From assembly GCA_947359465.1 (NCBI GenBank), contig OX375877.1, forward strand, positions 53,336,944 to 53,400,943: a DNA stretch of 64,000 nt. The letters run 5' to 3'. The notes under the pieces are model-generated. The model ran no database searches and had not been told where the DNA came from. It saw nothing but the letters and a program-made list of their open reading frames with translations. This document shows positions 49,880-60,800 of the stretch, one piece after another (within the stretch, counting starts at the first letter, position 1; each line of letters begins with the position of its first letter). The position numbers were made by a program, and so were the translations under genes. The stretch is from Metellina segmentata. Its lineage: Eukaryota > Arthropoda > Arachnida > Araneae > Tetragnathidae.

Positions 49880-50960
49880 TGCTAGTTAGCATTAAAAAGA
49901 ATCCAGCTCAATGGAACTTTCATAGTTATTCAAGATTAAAATATGTGATTGAACGGATATCTTCACTGCCCACTAAAAAGTGAATTTGGTTGAGTAGCAT
50001 TTAAAAACAAGCAAACTCAACACGATTCACCATTTAGCATAGCAGACAAATAGTGAAACACTCCATAAAAAACAATCAAATATGCGAGAAGTTGAATATG
50101 TCACATCTGTGAAACATAACAGACTACAACCTAGGACCAATACAGAAGGGAAAGATGTCAGACGTTTGATTTTTTTTTGGGTGCGGGCCATATTTGGCCT
50201 ATTTGCAATAGACACAAGATATACATCAAGTAATAAACATGCATACAATGAATTTTTTACTGACACAGATGAGAGAAATCACACATGCACTGCCTACAAC
50301 TCACAGGCTTCTAGTGCAGTGGGCAACACCAGAAACATAACTCGTGTTTTCTTTTACTATGCAAGTAAAATAAGCAATCGGAACAGGAATTTTATCTGAC
50401 CACCCAAAAGTAAATTCCATTGGGTAGCATTTAAAAACAAGCTAACTCAACGCAATTCACCATTTAGCATAGCAAATGAGCAATACAACACACAGAGGGA
50501 AATAAAGGAATGAAATAGGTAAAATAGGCACCTGACCGAGAAATTTCATCTGCCCGCCAAAAAGTAAATTCCGTTTTGTAGCACTTAAAATCAAGCTAAC
50601 TCAACGTTATTTACCATTTGGCACAGCAAGTGAGCAAAACATTTTAAAACGGGATATAAAATGAAGGGAAAATAAACAAAAATGATGAGCCTTCATCTCA
50701 GTCAACAAATATATTCTGTTGGATAGCATTAAAATACAAGCTAACTTAACGGAACAAAACAATTTGCGAAGCAAATGTAAGTGAAACAAAATGTCTAATT
50801 AGCAAGTGAACAGTACATTTCAAAACGGGATATAAAATTAAGGGAAAATAAGCAAATAAAGAGCTTTTATATGCCCGCCAAAAAGTACATTCCGTTGGAT
50901 AACATTTAAATACAAGCTAACCCAACGGAATAACATAATTTGCGAAACAAATGTATGAGA
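49880..50960. repeat. Degenerate tandem repeat with conserved stem-loop
   Basis: Units around 49890, 49975, 50405, 50555, 50705 and 50875 share CCGCCAAAAAGTAAATTCCG, TTGGGTAGCATTTAAAAACA and AGCTAACTCAACG. The right-most unit has a perfect 10 bp stem, ATTCCGTTGG / CCAACGGAAT, with a ~23 nt loop. Linkers with AAACGGGATATAAAAT recur. The open frame at 50082-50399 runs through this and is unlikely to be a gene. Confidence 0.8.
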
Positions 50961-51640
50961 AAGAAAATCTTCAATTTCAAATGAATATATTATTGCTTAC
51001 ACAAATTTGGCTTCTAAATGAAAGAACGTTAGGTCGGCAGAAAAACACCACAGCCAACTCTCCTTCCTTCGATCAATGCAAATGGCAAATGCTTCGACAA
51101 TTTCATATAATCATTCGTTTAAAAACATCGATCCAACAAATAAGGCCGCCAAAATTAAAAGCGCCAAAAGGACAAAAAGGAAAAAAAAAACACTAAAGTA
51201 GAGTAACCCGGTGCAACGAGAAAGAAGTTGCCAAATGCAAATATAGAAACTTTGGTCGGTGCACCGGGTAACATTGTACTGAAATGCTTAAGTTTCCATG
51301 GCTATGGGTGGGTAGAGGTGGGAGCCGAAAATTGTATCCTTTTATAAAAAAGTTAATAATTATATAAGTTAGTGTTTTATGTATGCTTTTTGTTACATCA
51401 GAATGGTCCTAAGCCAGCGGTGGATACGACACAATCATCCTAAAGCAAAGGGGACGGCAGAGGGGCGGAAAAATATCAGTTGGTAGTGAGTTCAGGAGTG
51501 GTTCTTAGATTATTTATGTAAAATCAACGGAAGCTTGGAAAAATATAAAAAGGGTATTAAAAATTGGGAAAAGTAAATTAGAATGAAAAGGAATTAAATT
51601 TGAATTTTTTAAAAATAATTTGGAGGATCTAAAAAGTTTC
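50961..51640. other. No recognised gene
   Basis: CGGTGCACCGGGTAACATTG with ACTGAAATGC near 51258-51287 shares GTAACATTGTACTGAAATGC with the minus strand of 30800-30820. Otherwise nothing recognised. Confidence 0.4.
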
Positions 51641-51729
51641 CCGCCAGCTGGGTTCGAACTGGGGTAGTCATCCTCCGCTGCCGACGCTAATCTGAATGTG
51701 GGTGACTTTAGCCGTTAGGCCATCGTTGC
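51641..51729 (-). other. tRNA-like sequence with A and B boxes
   Basis: On the minus strand: A-box-like TGGCCTAACGG (51712-51722) and a B-box-like AGTTCGAACCC (51650-51660), about 63 bases apart, followed by AAACTTTTTAG, which contains a Pol III terminator T5. Overall length and layout resemble a tRNA with a long variable arm, but the T-stem does not pair, so this is a tRNA pseudogene or SINE head, not a functional tRNA. The LTR element lies immediately upstream of its 5' end. Confidence 0.55.
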
Positions 51730-51741
51730 TTCACGAAAAGA

Positions 51742-51745
51742 AGCT
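51742..51745. other. Target site duplication, left copy (AGCT)
   Basis: AGCT immediately left of the first LTR; the same four bases follow the third LTR at 63666-63669. The middle LTR (57589-57812) has no such flanks, so the tandem unit shares one insertion event. Confidence 0.85.
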
Positions 51746-51969
51746 TGTAGCAATGATGTATGCTGACACGGCTAGCTAACATTTAAATTGAATTTATTTA
51801 CATACACATACACTACAGAAATTACAAGACTTTCACGCACATAAAATGTTCGGGACAGGGACATTTTTACTATCACATACTACAGATTAGCTGCTGCTTG
51901 CTCCAGGGTTGGAGTTACACTGTGTAAGTTTTTGTCAGTCCGCTAGGGGGCGTTGTTGGTTCCGTTACA
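51746..51969 (-). repeat. LTR 1 (3' LTR of left element), 224 bp
   Basis: Starts TGTAACGGAACC and ends CATTGCTACA on the minus strand, the usual TG...CA. Differs from LTR 2 only at 51782. It carries AATAAA (minus strand, 51793-51798), the likely polyadenylation signal. Confidence 0.95.
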
Positions 51970-51981
51970 GACTCCCCCTCT
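51970..51981 (-). other. Polypurine tract, left element
   Basis: AGAGGGGGAGTC directly precedes the 3' LTR on the minus strand, the expected site for plus-strand DNA priming. The identical tract of the right copy is at 57813-57824. Confidence 0.85.
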
Positions 51982-52013
51982 GGCTCTGATGACGTCCCGA
52001 CGATGAGCCAGGA

Positions 52014-54093
52014 TTATTTTTTTCTAGGGCGACCCCTTCTTCTTATGGGAGCTACATGCCCAGTGTCTCTCTTTACTTGGGGTTCATAGTAAGTTTTTAA
52101 TGCTGACACATGATAAGTTCCAAGAGTTTGGTCTGGACTGGCCGGGTCGGCAATATCATATGTTGTCGGCGATCGATTTGTGAGAACTACATATGGTCCT
52201 TCTCTTTTGGGCATTAATTTTCGACTTCTTTTATTTTTGCTGATGGGATGAATAGTAACCCAAACTTGATCACCAGGTTTGAAGTATATCGGTCGTCTAC
52301 GACGATCAAAATTTTCCTTTCGTTTGTCTTGTTTATATTCAACTGTATCTTTTATCTGGGTGGTTAGACGAGCAAATCTTTTGAGATACGGTGTTATCTC
52401 GGGAATGAAGTTGTCGTTATCAATAACTCCTCTTATGTCATGAACCACATCGTCCGTTGTTCTCAGCTCTCTGCCAAACTGTAGGTATGCAGCAGTGTGA
52501 CCGGTGGTGTCACAAGTCGAAGTATTCATCGCAAATCGGATCAAAGGAAGCTTGACTTCCCAGGCAGTATGTTCTTCTCCAACTAAAATTGCAAGGCGGG
52601 GCTTCAAGTCCCGGTTTTTGCGTTCTGATGGATTGGCTTGTGGATGATAGACTGGTATGAGATCTTGTGTGATACCTAACAGGTGACACGTCTGTTGCAT
52701 GACAGCGCTCACAAATTGCGGTCCGTTATCGCTAATTAACCTTCGAGGTAGACCATAGCGTAAATAAACTTCTTCGAGAAGTGTTTTAGCACAGTTAGCT
52801 GCTGTGGCTTCATTAAGGGCAAACAATTCAACCCACTTAGTATTTGTGTCTTCCACGATGAAAATCCATCTTTTTCCAGATGATGTCTCTGGTAGGGGAC
52901 CAAAGAGATCGATTGCAAGAACTTCAAATCTCTGTGCATAAACTGGGGTTCTAAGCAGTCCAGCAGGTTTCTGGTTCGTTGGCTTATATCGATTGCATTC
53001 TGCACAGGTTTTGATATAATCAGAAATGTACTTCCTCATGCCTGTGAAAAAGTATCTGGAAGCAATCTTGTTGTAGGTGCCCTCCACACCATAATGACCG
53101 GCTGTAGGAGCGTCATGGTGCTCCTGCAGAACTCTCTGGCGTTCTTGAATGGGGACTACGAGTTGAGCATCGTCTGACTCAGTTTCAGGTGAGTAGCGAT
53201 ACAAGACACCCTCATTCATAATGTATCCTCGGCTGATGTAGTTGGCAAAATTTTCGTCTTTATCATTACTCTCAAGGGAGTTAATAATTTTCTTTAGATC
53301 TGTATCTGCCAGCTGTTCTTTTCGAATATCACTAGACTTTCTTGTGGGTATATTGATAGATACGGCTTGCATCTCACAGTTTGTATCTTCATGTGAATAT
53401 GTCGGTCTCGACAGCATATCAGCGACCACATTAGCTCTTCCTGGCGTATATTCGATTTTCAGATTAAACGATTGGATCTTCAGAGCCCATCTTGCTAGAC
53501 GTCCTGAGGGTGACTTAATGCTCAGAAGCCATTTAAGAGGTTGATGGTCTGAAGCAATGATAATTTCTTGATTCTCGATGTAACCTCGGAACTTTTCTAA
53601 GGCCCAAACTACTGCCAAAGCTTCCCGCTCAGTAGTCGAATAATTGCGTTCTGCTGGGATCAACAGACGACTAGCGTATTCAATCACATGTTCTTCTGGA
53701 CCATTTCCTTGGAGAAGGACTGCGCCAAGGGCGTAGTTACTCGCATCTGTGCGAATTATGAAAGGCTTACATCCATCAGGTTGCTTTAACACAGGGGCTG
53801 TTGTCAAGCGTTCTTTTAGGGTTTCGAAAGCTTCTTGCTGTTCAAGACCCCACGACCAATCGACTCTTTTCTTAGTTAAATTGCTAAGAGGTCGTGCTAT
53901 GTCTGCAAAGTTCGGAACATATCTTCTGAACCATGAGCAGGTCTGTAAAAAAGACAGAAGTTCTTTCACATTAGTTGGAACTGGAATTCTTTGGATAGAA
54001 GCGATTTTCTCTTGATCGGCTTCAATTCCATCTCTTGTTATCCAGAAACCCAAGTACTTAACACGATCACAGGAAAAATGGCATTTCTCTCTA

Positions 54094-54124
<31 letters not shown>

Positions 54125-56497
54125 ATGAAGTTTAAAAAGAGAAAGTCTCTCAAAAACAGTCTTTAGATCTTTTAAATGTTTGTCAAAAGTCTCTGATAAG
54201 ATGACTATGTCATCCAAATATGAGAGTGCAAAAACATCTTTCAGGCCACTTCGGAATTTATCTATCAGGCGTTGAAAAGTGGCAGGTGCGTTACGCAGAC
54301 CAAAAGGCATGCGTAGATAACGGTAAGTTCCGAAGGGACAAATAAAGGCAGTTTTGTCCAAATCGTTTTCATCCACTTGCACCTGATGATATCCTGATTG
54401 TAGATCTATAGTTGACATGTATGATGTCGGTGTAGCTTCGTTTAAAAGATCGTCCATCCTAGGTAATGGATAAGTGTCCGGTTTCGTAACGGCGTTGAGG
54501 CCTCTGTAGTCAACACATAATCTTACTTTCCCGTTTGGTTTAGCGACGAGCACTACCGGAGCAGCATATGGGGATTCACATTCTTCTATTATGTTCTTTG
54601 CCAAAAGTTCATCAATTTGTTCTTTCAGTATTTCTTTCTTGGCCGGTGACATACGATACGGTGGAACAGATATAGGATGATGATTCATAGTAACTATTCT
54701 GTGCTTCATGAAAGGAGTAGGTTCTCCCCCTGGTTCAAAGCAGCGTTTGTACTCTTGAAGTAAGCAGTTTAATTGTACACTTTGCATCTGGGTCAGATGT
54801 CTTCCTTCATCACTTCTCAAGTGGACAATAGTAGTAGGCTCAGGCACAATCGTTGATTCAAAAGTTTTCGGCGCATCCTTTAATTCAGTAGGCTTTACAT
54901 AGAAGAAATATTGTCTATGGGGATCTTCACTAAAATGCCAGTTTCCATTTTGAACGTTGAGAACAATACCGGCTGCATGGAGAAAGTCTTTCCCTAACAG
55001 CGTGCTATTCCCTTTTGCTTCAGGGAGAACAAGAAGTTCTGTTGACACAATTTTACCTTCTATACACAAGTTGATAACCGTTTTAAGAGCAACCATGGAT
55101 TGGAGTTTTCCATCAGCAAGAGTCAGTGAAATCATTTTGTCCTCGAAAGCAATTCCATTCTTTCGTAGAAAGTTATACAGCTTTTCTCCTGCAATAGAGT
55201 GTGAGGCACCAGTATCGGCACACACAGCAATTCTCTCACCAAAAAGTTCAAAGATAATCAAGCTTGAAAGATCTTTAGTTGTATTACTTGTGAACAAGTT
55301 CATACAGTTGACAGTAGTTTCTTCAACTTTAAATTTTGTACAAGTAGGACATTTAGATATTACAACTCCTGGTGTTCCGCATCCAAAACATCGAATTGGG
55401 GGTCTTCCTTCTGATCTAGGAGTAGAATTTCGAGGTATCGAAACTCTTGAAAATTGACTTTGCGTATGTTCGTGTCTATTAACCACAGGACGGAATCTTC
55501 TATCTGTAGAGGCTGTTTTATTTTCGTCTCTAGAATATGTTTTCTTTTGAGTCTGCGACACGTGTTTCTTCACTCCTTGACGGATATTCTCATAAGTATC
55601 CAGTTTTTCAGCTAACTCTAGAGGGTTGGCCCAATCTGTCCACAAATCAATGAAGTGATCTTTGATGTCTGGTGGAGTCCTTTTCTTAATTTGATCAGTA
55701 ATTAATAAACTTTTGAGTTGATCAAAGGTGGTGATATTCATTTCCTTTGTCCAACCTTCAAAATAAGAAGCCAGTTCGAAAAAGTAGTCCCTCCATGCCG
55801 TATCAGGATTCTTCCTATGTTGGGAAAATAACTGTCGAAACTTATCAGCAGTGACCCTAAATCTCTTGAGAAGCATTTCTTTCACCTTTTGGTAATTTTG
55901 AGCCTCCTGTTCATCTTCTCTAGCAAGTAACTGCGCTATTTCAGCTGGTAAGGAACCAATGAGATATGGTATCCATGATGACTCTGGAAGATTCATAAAC
56001 TTCAATTGACGTTCGAAAATAATTAAAAACAGTCCTATTTCATCTTCTTTTGGATTAAACTTAGGGATAATCCGAATGAGTTCATATTTCGGGTACTCTG
56101 AGCCATGAGTAGAAACAACTGAATTGGAAACCTTTTGAGCTTCAAGCTGTAGTTTTAGCTTTTCGAGTTCATACTTGCGCTCGTTCTCAATTCGGACCTG
56201 TTCTTCTGCTTGTGCTTTAAGTAATTTTTCCTCTTCAATTTCTTTTTCTCGTGCCAACCTATCCTCCTCATCCTTCTTTTCAGCCTTCAACTTGTCTTCC
56301 TCGGCCACATTCTCCGCTTTTAGGCGATCTTCAATTATAACGGCGAGCATATTCTTTACGAGCTCTTCTTCGTAATTTTCACTTTTAATTATAAGTTCTC
56401 GAAGTTTGATAACTTTTAAGCTGTCCGACACAGCCAGACCAAGCTCCGATGCAAGAGTTCGGAGGTCTTCTTTCCTTCCTTTCCCTAGGAACGCCAT
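52014..56497 (-). pseudogene. Gag-Pol polyprotein, left copy, one frameshift in RT
   Basis: The same protein as the right copy but split into two open frames. One runs from the ATG at 56497 through Gag, protease and reverse transcriptase to just past the YLDD motif, ending at 54038. The other covers the rest of RT, RNase H and integrase down to 52014. The break is at a (GT)n run on the plus strand (54097-54123) that is 27 bases long here and 25 in the right copy. It also lacks four residues (one AEKK unit) in the Gag coiled coil. No other amino-acid change was seen, so the disruption is very recent. Confidence 0.95.
54097..54123. repeat. (GT)n tract causing the frameshift
   Basis: A 27-base GT run that reads as CA repeats (His-Thr codons) on the coding strand. 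The allele in the right copy (about 59940-59964) is 25 bases and keeps the frame. Confidence 0.93.
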
Positions 56498-57564
56498 ATT
56501 GTCCAAAAACCCTAACTATTGTTTAGGTTGGAATTTTTTTTCTTTAAGAGAGTCCTAAATCTAGAGTCCTAAGTTTAAAGTTCAATAGTCCTAAACTTAA
56601 TACCTTTAAATGCAAAACGTTTAGAATATATTAATGTTCATTCCGTTATGGACACTTAACTAAAGTTACATGCAAATATTCTTGAATTCTCAGAACCATT
56701 ATCAAAATACAAATAAAACATTTCCCAAACACTTTAAAAAATTCACTTAGCTAAAGTATGAAAAATAGCAAAAGTATGAAATATATTCAGAAACACTTGT
56801 ATACAGATACTTGCATTAACACTAATTATAAATCATGAATTCCTCAACACTTTAATAACTTGATCTAAACTACCATTCATTACAAAAAGAATAATTCAAT
56901 AAAGGCAATACTTCAAATATCAACTTCTTTTGAAATAAAATATCTCCCTAATTCAGAAAGTGATATTTCTTTTGTGTGTTATCTTTATTGAAACACACTA
57001 ATTTTTTTTTTTTTTACTCGTTGAAGAATGACAATGCAGTAAATATAAAATACAGATCATGAAAAAAAAAACCATACATACAAAATATTTTTTTTTTCAA
57101 TGCAACGCGCCTAATAAGAAAAGTAAAAACAACTGGCGCCGTGTTAGACGTCGACTAAGATTTTCTTTAGGCGGGAGATTTTAGAGTTCAAGGTCGTTCA
57201 ACTACTAGTTATCGATACATTATTTCTGCACATTACACACATTCTACAGCATTAATATTCATAAAAAATCGTTAATTATCCAACTATTTAAATACATACA
57301 TACAGTTAAATAGTTTTAAGCTTTCTGAAACACTTAAATCAGGATTGATTTGCAAGTTTAAGTAGTCAGACGAACAACTTAGCATTAAAACGAAATCAAT
57401 TTCTCATTACAATACATACAAAATAAAGGAATTTCTTCTGAGTTAAAAATTACTATTTCTACAATACAACTTTGAAAAACCTTCTTTATGAATGACTTTT
57501 TGCCTAGGTTTAGACGACATAAAGTATAAAAATACTTATCTATCCGATGGATATCGGGATCGGG

Positions 57565-57582
57565 CCCACAGTTGGGTAGCCA
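57565..57582 (-). other. Candidate primer-binding site, left element
   Basis: TGGCTACCCAACTGTGGG lies 6 nt inside the 5' LTR on the minus strand; the TGG start fits pairing with a tRNA CCA end. I do not assign the tRNA. The right copy has the same site at 63418-63435. Confidence 0.6.
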
Positions 57583-57588
57583 CTTATC

Positions 57589-57812
57589 TGTAGCAATGAT
57601 GTATGCTGACACGGCTAGCTAACACTTAAATTGAATTTATTTACATACACATACACTACAGAAATTACAAGACTTTCACGCACATAAAATGTTCGGGACA
57701 GGGACATTTTTACTATCACATACTACAGATTAGCTGCTGCTTGCTCCAGGGTTGGAGTTACACTGTGTAAGTTTTTGTCAGTCCGCTAGGGGGCGTTGTT
57801 GGTTCCGTTACA
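57589..57812 (-). repeat. LTR 2 (shared central LTR), 224 bp
   Basis: Serves as 5' LTR of the left element and 3' LTR of the right one. It matches LTR 3 at the first variable site (C at 57625) and LTR 1 at the other two (G at 57691, A at 57729). Confidence 0.95.
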
Positions 57813-57856
57813 GACTCCCCCTCTGGCTCTGATGACGTCCCGACGATGAGCCAGGA

Positions 57857-60800
57857 TTATTTTTTTCTAGGGCGACCCCTTCTTCTTATGGGAGCTACAT
57901 GCCCAGTGTCTCTCTTTACTTGGGGTTCATAGTAAGTTTTTAATGCTGACACATGATAAGTTCCAAGAGTTTGGTCTGGACTGGCCGGGTCGGCAATATC
58001 ATATGTTGTCGGCGATCGATTTGTGAGAACTACATATGGTCCTTCTCTTTTGGGCATTAATTTTCGACTTCTTTTATTTTTGCTGATGGGATGAATAGTA
58101 ACCCAAACTTGATCACCAGGTTTGAAGTATATCGGTCGTCTACGACGATCAAAATTTTCCTTTCGTTTGTCTTGTTTATATTCAACTGTATCTTTTATCT
58201 GGGTGGTTAGACGAGCAAATCTTTTGAGATACGGTGTTATCTCGGGAATGAAGTTGTCGTTATCAATAACTCCTCTTATGTCATGAACCACATCGTCCGT
58301 TGTTCTCAGCTCTCTGCCAAACTGTAGGTATGCAGCAGTGTGACCGGTGGTGTCACAAGTCGAAGTATTCATCGCAAATCGGATCAAAGGAAGCTTGACT
58401 TCCCAGGCAGTATGTTCTTCTCCAACTAAAATTGCAAGGCGGGGCTTCAAGTCCCGGTTTTTGCGTTCTGATGGATTGGCTTGTGGATGATAGACTGGTA
58501 TGAGATCTTGTGTGATACCTAACAGGTGACACGTCTGTTGCATGACAGCGCTCACAAATTGCGGTCCGTTATCGCTAATTAACCTTCGAGGTAGACCATA
58601 GCGTAAATAAACTTCTTCGAGAAGTGTTTTAGCACAGTTAGCTGCTGTGGCTTCATTAAGGGCAAACAATTCAACCCACTTAGTATTTGTGTCTTCCACG
58701 ATGAAAATCCATCTTTTTCCAGATGATGTCTCTGGTAGGGGACCAAAGAGATCGATTGCAAGAACTTCAAATCTCTGTGCATAAACTGGGGTTCTAAGCA
58801 GTCCAGCAGGTTTCTGGTTCGTTGGCTTATATCGATTGCATTCTGCACAGGTTTTGATATAATCAGAAATGTACTTCCTCATGCCTGTGAAAAAGTATCT
58901 GGAAGCAATCTTGTTGTAGGTGCCCTCCACACCATAATGACCGGCTGTAGGAGCGTCATGGTGCTCCTGCAGAACTCTCTGGCGTTCTTGAATGGGGACT
59001 ACGAGTTGAGCATCGTCTGACTCAGTTTCAGGTGAGTAGCGATACAAGACACCCTCATTCATAATGTATCCTCGGCTGATGTAGTTGGCAAAATTTTCGT
59101 CTTTATCATTACTCTCAAGGGAGTTAATAATTTTCTTTAGATCTGTATCTGCCAGCTGTTCTTTTCGAATATCACTAGACTTTCTTGTGGGTATATTGAT
59201 AGATACGGCTTGCATCTCACAGTTTGTATCTTCATGTGAATATGTCGGTCTCGACAGCATATCAGCGACCACATTAGCTCTTCCTGGCGTATATTCGATT
59301 TTCAGATTAAACGATTGGATCTTCAGAGCCCATCTTGCTAGACGTCCTGAGGGTGACTTAATGCTCAGAAGCCATTTAAGAGGTTGATGGTCTGAAGCAA
59401 TGATAATTTCTTGATTCTCGATGTAACCTCGGAACTTTTCTAAGGCCCAAACTACTGCCAAAGCTTCCCGCTCAGTAGTCGAATAATTGCGTTCTGCTGG
59501 GATCAACAGACGACTAGCGTATTCAATCACATGTTCTTCTGGACCATTTCCTTGGAGAAGGACTGCGCCAAGGGCGTAGTTACTCGCATCTGTGCGAATT
59601 ATGAAAGGCTTACATCCATCAGGTTGCTTTAACACAGGGGCTGTTGTCAAGCGTTCTTTTAGGGTTTCGAAAGCTTCTTGCTGTTCAAGACCCCACGACC
59701 AATCGACTCTTTTCTTAGTTAAATTGCTAAGAGGTCGTGCTATGTCTGCAAAGTTCGGAACATATCTTCTGAACCATGAGCAGGTCTGTAAAAAAGACAG
59801 AAGTTCTTTCACATTAGTTGGAACTGGAATTCTTTGGATAGAAGCGATTTTCTCTTGATCGGCTTCAATTCCATCTCTTGTTATCCAGAAACCCAAGTAC
59901 TTAACACGATCACAGGAAAAATGGCATTTCTCTCTATTTGTGTGTGTGTGTGTGTGTGTGTGTGCATGAAGTTTAAAAAGAGAAAGTCTCTCAAAAACAG
60001 TCTTTAGATCTTTTAAATGTTTGTCAAAAGTCTCTGATAAGATGACTATGTCATCCAAATATGAGAGTGCAAAAACATCTTTCAGGCCACTTCGGAATTT
60101 ATCTATCAGGCGTTGAAAAGTGGCAGGTGCGTTACGCAGACCAAAAGGCATGCGTAGATAACGGTAAGTTCCGAAGGGACAAATAAAGGCAGTTTTGTCC
60201 AAATCGTTTTCATCCACTTGCACCTGATGATATCCTGATTGTAGATCTATAGTTGACATGTATGATGTCGGTGTAGCTTCGTTTAAAAGATCGTCCATCC
60301 TAGGTAATGGATAAGTGTCCGGTTTCGTAACGGCGTTGAGGCCTCTGTAGTCAACACATAATCTTACTTTCCCGTTTGGTTTAGCGACGAGCACTACCGG
60401 AGCAGCATATGGGGATTCACATTCTTCTATTATGTTCTTTGCCAAAAGTTCATCAATTTGTTCTTTCAGTATTTCTTTCTTGGCCGGTGACATACGATAC
60501 GGTGGAACAGATATAGGATGATGATTCATAGTAACTATTCTGTGCTTCATGAAAGGAGTAGGTTCTCCCCCTGGTTCAAAGCAGCGTTTGTACTCTTGAA
60601 GTAAGCAGTTTAATTGTACACTTTGCATCTGGGTCAGATGTCTTCCTTCATCACTTCTCAAGTGGACAATAGTAGTAGGCTCAGGCACAATCGTTGATTC
60701 AAAAGTTTTCGGCGCATCCTTTAATTCAGTAGGCTTTACATAGAAGAAATATTGTCTATGGGGATCTTCACTAAAATGCCAGTTTCCATTTTGAACGTTG

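Larger units (their letters stand above)
51746..57812 (-). mobile_element. Ty3/gypsy-type retrotransposon, left copy (frameshifted)
   Basis: LTR, polypurine tract, gag-pol, ~1.09 kb leader, primer site, LTR, read on the minus strand. Almost identical to the right copy over both coding and non-coding internal sequence. Detected differences are a 2 bp longer CA tract in pol and the absence of one 12 bp gag repeat. It shares its 5' LTR (57589-57812) with the right copy. Confidence 0.95.

Noticed and set aside
51641..51729. Functional tRNA gene
   Set aside because: A and B boxes and a T5 terminator are present but the T-stem does not pair; kept only as tRNA-like.
54957..55457. Plus-strand frame of 166 codons in the retrotransposon (and its twin at 60798-61298)
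   Set aside because: It lies antisense to gag-pol over the knuckle and protease region with no known domain; a shadow of the real gene.
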